The notes below the pieces were generated by a model. The model was not told where the DNA came from, ran no database searches, and saw only the letters and a list, made by a program, of their open reading frames with translations. Made by a program: the position numbers and the translations under genes. From assembly GCA_947631535.1 (NCBI GenBank), contig CANRLU010000004.1:1-52414 (forward strand): 52,414 nt of DNA. The letters run 5' to 3'. Of the stretch, positions 8,104-15,901 are shown one piece after another; position 1 is the first letter of the stretch; each line of letters starts with the position of its first letter. Source of the stretch: an uncultured Clostridia bacterium (GTDB taxonomy: Bacteria; Bacillota; Clostridia; Oscillospirales; Ruminococcaceae).

Positions 8104-8919
8104 TCAGATATCGTCCACTCCCTTTACGGCAATCCTGCGAAATTCAGTGGGCGTGAGGCCGGTTTTCAGCTTGAACTGCCTCATAAAGCTGTAGCAGCAG
8201 CTGTATCCGCATTTTTCGGCCACGTCGGATATGAGGATATTCGAGGAGAGCAGCAGCCTTTTTGCGTAAATTATCCGAGAGTTGATTATATCGTTGATAA
8301 CGCTCGTTCCGAACGCCTTTTTATAGAGGTGCTCGAGTCCCGAGATGCTCACGCCGTATTCCTCAGCCAGCACCGCCACCGAGGGCAGGCTCCCCGGCTC
8401 GATATATATGCGGGAGCGCAGATTTGCAAGACTGGTGCGCCTGCCCGATGTAGGGCTCGCCTCGCGGGAGGATTTGCTTAAAATCAGCCGTGAGAGCCGC
8501 TTGAAGAAAATATCGGTATAAAGCTGGACAATATCGCCGTGATAGAGGTCAGAGCTGTAAAATTCAACGGTTATCTCGTAAATTATCATCGAGAGCTCGT
8601 CGAGCCCGCCCAAAAACATCGGCTCGTTTATTTTTATGCCCATTTTTTCGAGGGCTTTTACGTCGGCCTCGGGCTCGGTGATATCGAAGTAAAACCAGTC
8701 ATCGTTATAATTTTCTCCGGCGGAGCCGTAGCAGCAGGGAACGTCGGGCTCAAGCGTGAACACCGTGCCCGGCTTTACGTTGAATGTTTGGCCCCTCACC
8801 GTCATCACGGCGGGGGTCTTCATAAGCAGAAAGAGCCACGCTCCCGGGCCGTTAGGGCAATCGAGAACGAAGTTGTCTCCGTGTGAATGATTGTAACCAA
8901 TGGAACCTATTTTGATCAT
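8104..8919 (-). CDS. AraC family transcriptional regulator
   Basis: The last 100 of 271 residues form the two helix-turn-helix motifs of the AraC family: VAVLAEEYGVSISGLEHLYK, then the linker IINSRIIYAKRLLLSS, then ISDVAEKCGYSCCYSFMRQF and TGLTPTEFRR. The N-terminal half looks like the cupin sensor (FNVKPGTVFTLEPDVPCCY). I chose the ATG at 8919 because GGAG lies about 11 bases upstream. A longer open frame to 9024 runs across the promoter and would add 35 residues unlike the family. Regulators of this size usually respond to a sugar, and the neighbouring binding protein is the obvious target, but that is inference. Confidence 0.92.
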   Translation of the reverse strand: MIKIGSIGYNHSHGDNFVLDCPNGPGAWLFLLMKTPAVMTVRGQTFNVKPGTVFTLEPDVPCCYGSAGENYNDDWFYFDITEPEADVKALEKMGIKINEPMFLGGLDELSMIIYEITVEFYSSDLYHGDIVQLYTDIFFKRLSRLILSKSSREASPTSGRRTSLANLRSRIYIEPGSLPSVAVLAEEYGVSISGLEHLYKKAFGTSVINDIINSRIIYAKRLLLSSNILISDVAEKCGYSCCYSFMRQFKLKTGLTPTEFRRIAVKGVDDI

Positions 8920-8964
8920 CGGCGGCACGTCTCCTTTTGTGCAAAAAATGTCACCTTCTTTTAG

Positions 8965-8993
8965 ATTATAGCGCATATTCCGAAAAAAAGCAA
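8965..8993 (-). promoter_or_regulatory. promoter of the AraC-type gene
   Basis: On the minus strand TTGCTT and TATAAT are 17 bases apart, about 46 bases upstream of the start at 8919. It lies inside the longer alternative reading frame, which supports the shorter start. Confidence 0.7.
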
Positions 8994-9046
8994 TAGGTTT
9001 TATAAAACAAAGATGCACACTCAAAACATTTATCCCGCCCGCCGCA

Positions 9047-9078
9047 TAAAAATCCCCCTCCGGACCGTCCGGAGGGGG
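9047..9078 (-). terminator. intrinsic terminator of the Cys-rich surface protein gene
   Basis: CCCCCTCCGGAC and GTCCGGAGGGGG form a perfect 12-base stem with a one-base loop. On the minus strand ATTTTTAT follows. It begins 9 bases after the stop codon. Confidence 0.93.
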
Positions 9079-9086
9079 AGATTTAA

Positions 9087-12000
9087 TTACCTTTCGGTCA
9101 CTGCCTCGCTGATTCTTCCTTCAACGGGCTGTTCAATGCCCACGGTCTTGTCGCCGTCGTCAACGCTCTCGGAGGGGGCGCTGTAGTTCGGGTCGGCATA
9201 TCCGCACACGGTGCAGACGCCGTTTACGAATTTGTGCGCGCCGATATTGAGGCTCGCTCCGCAGAGGCTGCAGGGGGTCCAGTGGCTGATGTGGTCATAC
9301 TTCCAGCCGCTCGCTATGTGCTGGTGGACCCAAGGCGTTACGGGCTCCACGGGATCGGCGAAGACTATCGCGTAGGTCGAGAACCTGTCGGTCTCGACGG
9401 TTATGATGCCGGCGTCTTCGTCGAGGTCGGGCAGGAGCTCCGCCTTGCCCTCGTGAACGCGTATCACCGCGAACTCTCTGCCGTCTTCGCCCGCAAGCGC
9501 TTCGGGAACGCTGATAACAAGCGTTATCGGGCTCTTGAGCTCGTGGATATCCGTCGCCTTTTCGCCGACATACTTCGTAAGCTCAATGTCGAGATAGCTG
9601 CCCACGGTGTAGTCTCCGAGGGCCTCCTCGACCGCCTTGACGTCGCTCTCCGAAACGCTGCCGTCCGCCGCGTTCACCGAAAGAACAATCCTTACGTCGG
9701 TGCCGTCGAGCACGGCTTCGCGGTCTTCGTCGGTGAGGAGCTCGCTCTCCAAAGCCTTTGCAGTCTCCTCCGAAACGGCAACGGCAGGGGCGTTCTCACC
9801 GGACGCAACGTCGGTGCTCACTTCGCCGGCGGGGCCTAAAGGCTCGGTCTCTTTATATCCGCAGGTCTCACATTCTCTGTATTTCTCGCCGTCGCCGTAT
9901 ATCCATTCGCCGAAGGTGTGGCCGGTGGCCGTATCGGGAATCGGCGCCTCCACCTTTTCGCCGCAGCCGTTGGGCTCTCTTATGCAGGTGTAAAGACCTA
10001 TGGCGTCCTCTGTGCAGGTGGCGGGAACTGTTATCTCGGGCTCGGAGTAGATGTGCCCGAGCGCGGTGCCTGCGGCTTCACGTGTCTGGGTGGTGCCGCA
10101 GCCGTTCTCGCAGTAGGCGGTCTCGGTGCCGTTGTAGCAGCCGGCGTCGTTGTTGTAGACGTAGTTGATGAATACGTGTTCGCCCTCGAGCTTGGTGCCG
10201 GGCGCCGTTCTTCTGAATTCTGCGCCGCAGCCGTTGTCGCATATGGCGGTCTCGGTGCCGTCGGCCTCGGTGGTGGCGTCGTTATTATAAACGAAGTTGG
10301 TGAAGCTGTGCCCCGTGGCCGTTCCGGTCTCAGTCCACTCTCTCAGGAACTCTTTGCAGCGCGAGCAGCTTACGGTCATAACGGCGTCGGTCGTGCAGCT
10401 TGCGGGGACCTTTATAACCGGCACGTCTTCGGCGTGGCCGAGAGCGCTTCCCTCAAGTTCGATTATATCGGAGGGAGTTCCGCAGATATCGCATTTTGCC
10501 TGCTGACGGGCATTTTTGGTGCAGGTGGCCTCCTCAACTATTTCGTAGTTGGTGAAGGTATGGCTATGAAGCTTAGTGTCCTCTATCTCGCGGACCTCAA
10601 AGGCGCCGCAGCCGTAATCGCAGTAGGATATCTCGGTGGCGTTCTTTTCGAGGGTGGCGTCTTCATAGGCCGACCACACGGTGTATCTGTGATCTGTCTT
10701 GGGGTGATCCTCGTCGTCGGTGCTCTCGGTGTAGCCGCACACTTCGCAGGCGTGGGTCTTGGTGCCGTTCTTCTGGCAGGTGGCGTCTTCGTTGTAGGTA
10801 TATTCGCCGTATGAGTGCCCCTTGGCGGGTATCTCAACGTATTTTTCGTCGCCGCACACGGTGCAGGAGTAAATATTCGCTCCGGGGTCGGTGCAGCCGG
10901 CTTCGATTACCCTCGAAGGAGTCTCGCCGTAGGTGTGATCCTTCTTGGGGATCATTCTGTCTTCCTTAGTGGCCTCGCACTTCGAGCAGTGTATCGACTC
11001 GCTGCCCTCTTCGGTGCAGGTGGCTTCCTTGTCGGTGGTATAGTGATCTTCCCAGGTGTGGCCGTCGGCGGGGTCTTCCTTATATTCGCGGAACAGGCAG
11101 ACCGAGCACTCGCGGTATTCGCGGCCGGCCGCTACGCAGGTGGAGGGCTGCTCGCTTATCCATTCGCCGAAGGAGTGTCCGGTGGCCTCAACGCGGCGCT
11201 CAACGTTCTTCGTGGCGTTGCAGCCCTCGGCGGTGCATACGTAAACGTCGGTGTAAATGCCTTCTTCGGTGCAGCTTTCCTTTGAAACGGTAACGGTCTC
11301 CTTGGGGGTGTCGCCGTAGGTGTGGGGCTTGCGCTCCTCAACGTTGCAGCCGTTGTTGGTGCAGCTCCTGACGTGCTCGTCGCCGTCGTCTACCCAAGCG
11401 CTGAATTTGTGCTCAATGGCCTTTACAATGACCTGACCGCAGAGCTGGCAGGTGAGGTCGGTCGAGCAGTCGTCGTCGTTCACATAGGTGTGGATGCTCT
11501 GGACTACCTTGCCGCATATCTTGCACTGCTGGGAGTGGTAAAGGTTGTTTACCTTCTCGTATTTTCCTTCTTCAAAGACGTGCGCGGTCCTGGGGATCTG
11601 CCTGTGGCATATGTTGCAGACATAGCCGGTGTCGCAGTCGCCCGTGTCGCCGGCGTGGCGCTTGTGGGGCTCCTTCTCGCTTATCTGGGTGCAGCCGGCA
11701 TTGGTGCAGACGAACCAGTGGTAGGAACCGTCGTTCTGATAGCGCGAGCCGAAGCTGTGCTCCTCCTCGGCCTCGACGGCTATCTCACCGCACCTCGAGC
11801 ACATAACGGGTGTGGTGCAGTCGTTGTCCACGGTCGCGGGGTCTTCCACGTGACCGAGCTTATCAAGGGTTATCCTGACGCTGTTGGGCTTTTCGAGGCC
11901 GCAGTTCACGCAAACGTAGTTCTGATAACCGTACTCGGTGCAGGTGGGTTCCTTTAAGGTGACGAGTTTGCTGAAATTATGCACGCCGCCGGGGAATTTG

Positions 12001-13130
12001 TGGTCGGTCTCGGTGGCACCGCAGCGGGTGCACTTGACGTTGCCCACGCCTTCGTGCTCGCAGGTGGGCTCAACGGTGTAGTCGCCGTCGAGGACCCAGT
12101 TGTGCCCCAGAGGGCTCTTATTGCTGTAAATGTCATAGGCGTCGCAGCCGGGGTTCTGGCAGTAGCGCTTGTAGTAGCCAGAGGTGGTGCAGGTGGGCTC
12201 GACGAGCTCTGCGGTGTCCCAGCCCTCGAACTTGTGGTTCAAAGCGTTCGCCGATACCACCGAGCCCGGCTTTACCGCTCCGCAGTCGGCGCACTCGGTA
12301 TAGGTGACGCCGTCGTTGTGGCAGGTGGCCTCGACCTTTACCTCTTTGGTGAAGTTATGGCTCTCTTCGTTCAAGGTTCCGCTCTTGAGCTCTACGAAGC
12401 CGCATCTGTCGCAGACTTCATAGGTGAGCTTTTCTCCGCCGCCGCAGGGCGACTCGATGACCTTTTCGCTCATCTGATGGCCGAGGGCCTCGCCGGTCGA
12501 GCCAGAAACATAGCTGTAATACATCTTTCCGCAGATGCGGCAGAACTGCTGGGTCTCTTTTCTCGCAGGCTTAAGGCAGGTCGCGCCGAAATCTACGGAA
12601 TCGCGTCCGCCGAGGATATGAGCTATGGATATCAAGAGCTCGGTCTCCTTGCCGCCGACGGTAACCGTTACGATTACTATGCCCGTGGTGCCGTCGGGGA
12701 GCTTTGCGCTGACCTTATCGGTGCCTTCTCCGCTTATGCTCGCAGGCTCGATGGCTTCATGCTTTTCGAGCGGGTAGGGCCTCACGTCGCTGTATCTGCC
12801 GACGTTAAAGGCCACGGAGTCGATGCTCGAGCCCGCTTTCACGATGATCTCGTCGGGGTTCTCACATATGTAATATCCCCCGCCGAAGTGCCCCGAAAGC
12901 AGGAACACGTCGATGGTTATGCCGTCCTTTGAGTTAATCGTCTTGAGATTTTCGGTAGACGCCGCAGCCGCATAGGCCGCAGCTTCCGCCTGCGGTATGT
13001 CCCACTCGGTATGCAAGTGGGCGCCGCTCGGCTGATATCCGCTTCCGACCGCGAAGACGGGCTGTATGCAGGTCATCACGAGCGCCAGACACAGTATCAG
13101 CGAAACAGCTGCTCTGAGCGTTTTTTTCAT
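9087..13130 (-). CDS. secreted protein of about 26 tandem Cys-x-x-Cys modules
   Basis: The 1347-residue protein begins with a Sec signal (MKKTLRAAVSLILCLALVMT, cleavage near VFAVG). Residues of about 40-190 form an N-terminal domain without recognised family. From about 190 to 1090 there are roughly 24 degenerate modules of 35-50 residues, each ending in CxxC or CxxxGC, such as CTRCGATE, CVNCGLEK, CSKCEATKE and CEVCGYTE. Most are preceded by a TCTEEG-like turn and a GH-x-F/W step. A domain of about 150 residues follows (ITLVISVPEALAGEDG, then VETDRFSTYAIVF), seen at the ends of clostridial surface proteins. Two more CxxC pairs close the protein. No LPXTG signal or C-terminal anchor is present, so it is probably released or held non-covalently. 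The Cys pairs could form zinc knuckles or disulfides. Function unknown. Confidence 0.85.
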   Translation of the reverse strand: MKKTLRAAVSLILCLALVMTCIQPVFAVGSGYQPSGAHLHTEWDIPQAEAAAYAAAASTENLKTINSKDGITIDVFLLSGHFGGGYYICENPDEIIVKAGSSIDSVAFNVGRYSDVRPYPLEKHEAIEPASISGEGTDKVSAKLPDGTTGIVIVTVTVGGKETELLISIAHILGGRDSVDFGATCLKPARKETQQFCRICGKMYYSYVSGSTGEALGHQMSEKVIESPCGGGEKLTYEVCDRCGFVELKSGTLNEESHNFTKEVKVEATCHNDGVTYTECADCGAVKPGSVVSANALNHKFEGWDTAELVEPTCTTSGYYKRYCQNPGCDAYDIYSNKSPLGHNWVLDGDYTVEPTCEHEGVGNVKCTRCGATETDHKFPGGVHNFSKLVTLKEPTCTEYGYQNYVCVNCGLEKPNSVRITLDKLGHVEDPATVDNDCTTPVMCSRCGEIAVEAEEEHSFGSRYQNDGSYHWFVCTNAGCTQISEKEPHKRHAGDTGDCDTGYVCNICHRQIPRTAHVFEEGKYEKVNNLYHSQQCKICGKVVQSIHTYVNDDDCSTDLTCQLCGQVIVKAIEHKFSAWVDDGDEHVRSCTNNGCNVEERKPHTYGDTPKETVTVSKESCTEEGIYTDVYVCTAEGCNATKNVERRVEATGHSFGEWISEQPSTCVAAGREYRECSVCLFREYKEDPADGHTWEDHYTTDKEATCTEEGSESIHCSKCEATKEDRMIPKKDHTYGETPSRVIEAGCTDPGANIYSCTVCGDEKYVEIPAKGHSYGEYTYNEDATCQKNGTKTHACEVCGYTESTDDEDHPKTDHRYTVWSAYEDATLEKNATEISYCDYGCGAFEVREIEDTKLHSHTFTNYEIVEEATCTKNARQQAKCDICGTPSDIIELEGSALGHAEDVPVIKVPASCTTDAVMTVSCSRCKEFLREWTETGTATGHSFTNFVYNNDATTEADGTETAICDNGCGAEFRRTAPGTKLEGEHVFINYVYNNDAGCYNGTETAYCENGCGTTQTREAAGTALGHIYSEPEITVPATCTEDAIGLYTCIREPNGCGEKVEAPIPDTATGHTFGEWIYGDGEKYRECETCGYKETEPLGPAGEVSTDVASGENAPAVAVSEETAKALESELLTDEDREAVLDGTDVRIVLSVNAADGSVSESDVKAVEEALGDYTVGSYLDIELTKYVGEKATDIHELKSPITLVISVPEALAGEDGREFAVIRVHEGKAELLPDLDEDAGIITVETDRFSTYAIVFADPVEPVTPWVHQHIASGWKYDHISHWTPCSLCGASLNIGAHKFVNGVCTVCGYADPNYSAPSESVDDGDKTVGIEQPVEGRISEAVTER

Positions 13131-13247
13131 TTGTCTTCCTCCAATTCTTTCTTACACAAAAATATCTCGCTGCAACCTTATATTGCGCGGGACCTGGCTT
13201 TTGCGGAATTTCGCTGTATAGATGCAGACACTTTCGCCTGCGACATT

Positions 13248-13277
13248 ATTATAAACTACCGAGCAGGTAAAAGTCAA
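13248..13277 (-). promoter_or_regulatory. promoter of the Cys-rich surface protein gene
   Basis: On the minus strand TTGACT and TATAAT are separated by 18 bases. The start codon lies about 118 bases downstream, leaving a fairly long leader. The 302-base gap between this gene and the esterase gene holds this promoter and the divergent one at 13361; nothing else was recognised in it. Confidence 0.7.
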
Positions 13278-13360
13278 GAGGAAAATATTAAGTTTAAGAC
13301 ATTTTGTGCAGAACATTATAACAATAAGTCACGCATATTCTGCATTATTGTGCTAACATC

Positions 13361-13389
13361 TTGAAAAAGCCGAAAATGCGGTATAAAAT
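13361..13389 (+). promoter_or_regulatory. promoter of the esterase lipoprotein gene
   Basis: TTGAAA and TAAAAT are separated by 17 bases, 44 bases before the ATG at 13433. The TTG of the -35 box could be misread as a start codon of a longer frame. Confidence 0.6.
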
Positions 13390-13432
13390 ATTAAAAAACC
13401 ACCGTCCGCGCTTTTACAGAAAGGATATTTCA

Positions 13433-14704
13433 ATGAAAAAACTTCTGCCCATTCTTTTAGCACTCGTTCTTCTTACGGGCTGCGGCCATAAAGGCAGTAC
13501 CGAGTCTCTTACCACGCCCGACCACGTCCCCGCGACCACCGCTCCCGAAACTTCTGAACCCGAGACTACTCCCGAGCCAACGCAGACGACCGAGCCCGAA
13601 ACGACTCCCGTTCCCGAGACGACCGTCACCGAAGCCACCACCGAGCCCACTACCGTAACGACCACCGAGCCGACCACTGTCACCACTACCGAGGCTACCA
13701 CCGTGACCACTACTGAAGCGACTACCGTTACCACCACAAAGGCCACGACCGTAACAACTACCGAGGCGACCACCGTCACGACGACCAAGGCGACGACCGT
13801 CACCACCACCGAAGCGACAACCGTCACGACTACCGAGGCCACGACCGCCGCCACCGAAGCTCCGAAAACCGAGCTTATGGACAGCATAAAGATAGAGGAG
13901 TTCTGCCCCTCGTCGGCTTCAGACCGCCGCAACGGCGTGACTTACCCCAGAGCCGAACACAAGACCTACCGCTCGAAGACCACCGGTCTCGACAGAGGCG
14001 TGAATATAGTCCTCCCCGCGGGATATGATAGCTCGAAGAAATACCCTGTGATATATATGCTCCACGGAATTTTCTGCGATGAATACACATTTATCAATGA
14101 CCCTGCTTACAGGCTCATAGAGATATGCACCAACCTCGCCAAAGACGGTCTTGCCGAGGATATGATAATCGTATTCCCGAATATTTACGCCAAGACCGAT
14201 TCGCGGCAGGAGCCTTCATTTAACGATATTTCGAGCGTCGCCCCCTACGACAACTTTATAAACGACCTTGTGAACGACCTTATGCCGTTTATCGAAAAGA
14301 ACTATTCGGTAAAGACCGGCAGGGACAATACCGCTGTTGCAGGCTTCTCAATGGGCGGAAGAGAAGCGCTCTTCATAGGCTTTGAGCGGCCCGATCTCTT
14401 CGGATACTGCGGTGCTTTTTCGCCAGCGCCCGGCCTCACTCCTATGCGCGACTGGGCTTTTGACCACCCCGGGCAGTATAAAGAGAGCGAGCTCACCTTT
14501 GCCGGCAAGGACTACACGCCGGAGCTTCTGCTTATAAGCGGCGGCACCAAGGACGGCACCGTGGGCGACACCTATAAAAAGTATGACACCATTATGACCC
14601 GCAACAGCGTAAAGCACATCTGCTACGACATTACCGGAGCAGACCACGACGCCAACGCCGTAAACAGCGGATTCTACAATTTCGTCAAGAATATATTCAA
14701 ATAA
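13433..14704 (+). CDS. CE1-like (feruloyl/acetyl) esterase lipoprotein with Thr-rich stalk
   Basis: The 423-residue protein has a lipoprotein signal (MKKLLPILLALVLLTGCG, lipobox LTGC), a stalk of about 120 residues made of Thr, Glu, Pro and Val, then an alpha/beta-hydrolase domain. The catalytic domain carries YPVIYMLHGIFCDEYTF (oxyanion region), the nucleophile elbow GFSMGGREAL (Ser306) and a late catalytic His in GADHDANAV (His405), as in CE1 and esterase-D type enzymes of gut Firmicutes. It probably removes feruloyl or acetyl groups from xylan or pectin at the cell surface, with the stalk holding it away from the membrane. AAGGA precedes the ATG by about 9 bases. The frame extends 24 codons upstream from a TTG, but that part contains the promoter. 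Confidence 0.88.
   Translation: MKKLLPILLALVLLTGCGHKGSTESLTTPDHVPATTAPETSEPETTPEPTQTTEPETTPVPETTVTEATTEPTTVTTTEPTTVTTTEATTVTTTEATTVTTTKATTVTTTEATTVTTTKATTVTTTEATTVTTTEATTAATEAPKTELMDSIKIEEFCPSSASDRRNGVTYPRAEHKTYRSKTTGLDRGVNIVLPAGYDSSKKYPVIYMLHGIFCDEYTFINDPAYRLIEICTNLAKDGLAEDMIIVFPNIYAKTDSRQEPSFNDISSVAPYDNFINDLVNDLMPFIEKNYSVKTGRDNTAVAGFSMGGREALFIGFERPDLFGYCGAFSPAPGLTPMRDWAFDHPGQYKESELTFAGKDYTPELLLISGGTKDGTVGDTYKKYDTIMTRNSVKHICYDITGADHDANAVNSGFYNFVKNIFK
13640..13855 (+). repeat. nine tandem 24-base units encoding TEATTVTT
   Basis: Nine in-frame units of 8 codons each run without interruption. Their protein sequences are TEPTTVTT (2), TEATTVTT (4), TKATTVTT (2) and a last TEATTAAT. Synonymous codons vary between units, so the array is older than a fresh slippage expansion. 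It forms the stalk of the esterase and is a likely site of O-glycosylation. Confidence 0.95.
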
Positions 14705-14744
14705 AATAGCAGCCGCAGGGGCTTTTCCGGCTCCCGACGGCTGC
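14704..14744 (-). terminator. terminator of the GH28-GH105 operon
   Basis: On the minus strand GCAGCCG and CGGCTGC (14738-14744 and 14709-14715) enclose a loop with further pairing and are followed by TATTTTATTTG. It starts 32 bases after the GH105 stop and touches the esterase stop codon. Confidence 0.75.
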
Positions 14745-14763
14745 CGCAAACAAAGCTTGTTTT

Positions 14764-14799
14764 CCGAGCCCCGCCTTAAACGCAGGGCTCGGTTTTTTT
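14764..14799 (+). terminator. terminator of the esterase gene, overlapping the GH105 coding end
   Basis: CCGAGCCC (14764-14771) and GGGCTCGG (14785-14792) form the stem, followed by seven T. The GH105 stop codon lies in the loop, and the 3' stem plus T run encode the last residues KKTEPCV of GH105 on the other strand. Confidence 0.9.
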
Positions 14800-15894
14800 C
14801 AGCATAAGATACTGCGCATACGCCATAAACAGGGCCGCGGCGCCCTTGCTGTCGTCGTCGGCTCTCGGCTCCGAGAGATAATATTCTGCTGTGCCGTCGC
14901 GCCTGCCGATGTCGGGGCCGAGGCCCGCGACGCTGCATGTGTCGGTAAGAACGGGCCTGCCGTCCTTTATGCGGAGCTTTTCCTTTATCAGCGAAGAAAG
15001 GATATTTTCGGCGGCGGGGAGGTATTTTTCGGTGAGGACAAGCCTTAGGCGGCACGCTTTGAATATAGACGCCGCGGTCATAGCCGAGCCGGAGGTCTCG
15101 CAGTAGTTCCCCTCGAGGTCGGGGCGGTCCACCACCTGGAGCAAAAGCCCGTTTTCGGCGCAGCGGTAATTAAGCAGAGCCTTTACCGCATCTTTATACA
15201 TATCCTGGAGCGGGCGGAGGCAGTCGTATACCCTGCGGTCCATCTCCTCGGCGGTATCGGTGAGCGCCATAAGCAGCCAGCCTATCGAGCGGAGCCAGAA
15301 GCTGCCCGAAAGACCCGTCTTGCGGTCGGCCCAGAAGACGCTGCGGCTTTCGTCGAAGCCGTGGTAATAAAGTCCGGTATCGGGGTCGCGCATATTTCGG
15401 CGGACGTTTTCAAACTGCCTGCAAATGTCGGTATAAGCGTCTTTTTTGCCGTATCGGGTGTCATACGCCATTCTGAACGGCTGCGCCATATAAAGCCCGT
15501 CGAGCCAGACCTGCTCGGGGTAGATCTTTTTGTGCCAATAGCTCCCCGAAGCGGTACGAGGCTGCCTTTCAAGCTGACCGAGCAGATTTTTTGCCGCGAG
15601 AATATACCTTTCTTCGCCCGTCTCGCGGTAAGCAAAAAGCAGCGCCCTGCCCGGCTGAACGTCGTCGAGCTTATACTCAAGGGGCTTATATGTTCTTATG
15701 CTGCCGTCGGGCAGAACATAGCAGTCGGCATACCTTAAAATATAATCTCGGAATTTTGAATCTCCGGTGGCCTCAAAGAGCTGCTCCGCCGCCGAAAGAA
15801 CGCAGCCGTCGGCATAGTTCCACTTGTTCATATCGAGCCGCTCCAGCTCGGAATAAAACAGATCGATGTATTCCAAAAGCCTTGAAAATTCCAT
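14776..15894 (-). CDS. GH105 unsaturated rhamnogalacturonyl/galacturonyl hydrolase
   Basis: The 372-residue protein matches the YteR/YesR family. These enzymes cleave the unsaturated sugar from the non-reducing end of pectin fragments made by lyases. Typical stretches are WNYADGCVLSAAEQLFEATG, YWHKKIYPEQVWLDGLYMAQ with the catalytic Asp in WLDGLYM, and TGLYYHGFDESRSVFWADR followed by SGSFWLRSIGWLLMAL. No signal peptide is seen, so it works in the cytosol on imported oligosaccharides. The chosen ATG at 15894 lies seven bases after the stop of the GH28 gene, and TGAGGT, made partly from that stop, serves as ribosome site. A frame from 15924 would overlap the GH28 gene and lacks a ribosome site. 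The 3' end carries the terminator of the convergent esterase gene. Confidence 0.92.
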   Translation of the reverse strand: MEFSRLLEYIDLFYSELERLDMNKWNYADGCVLSAAEQLFEATGDSKFRDYILRYADCYVLPDGSIRTYKPLEYKLDDVQPGRALLFAYRETGEERYILAAKNLLGQLERQPRTASGSYWHKKIYPEQVWLDGLYMAQPFRMAYDTRYGKKDAYTDICRQFENVRRNMRDPDTGLYYHGFDESRSVFWADRKTGLSGSFWLRSIGWLLMALTDTAEEMDRRVYDCLRPLQDMYKDAVKALLNYRCAENGLLLQVVDRPDLEGNYCETSGSAMTAASIFKACRLRLVLTEKYLPAAENILSSLIKEKLRIKDGRPVLTDTCSVAGLGPDIGRRDGTAEYYLSEPRADDDSKGAAALFMAYAQYLMLKKTEPCV

Positions 15895-15901
15895 GTTGAC
15901 C

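Noticed and set aside
9234-12932. several plus-strand frames of 200-317 codons opposite the Cys-rich surface protein
   Set aside because: They are low-complexity shadows of the repeated modules and lack ribosome sites.
13640-13855. possible CRISPR-like array
   Set aside because: The repeats are contiguous 24-base coding units with no spacers and lie in frame in a lipoprotein gene.
13414-13932. 172-codon frame made of Val/Ser repeats opposite the Thr-rich stalk
   Set aside because: It is the antisense translation of the 24-base repeat array.
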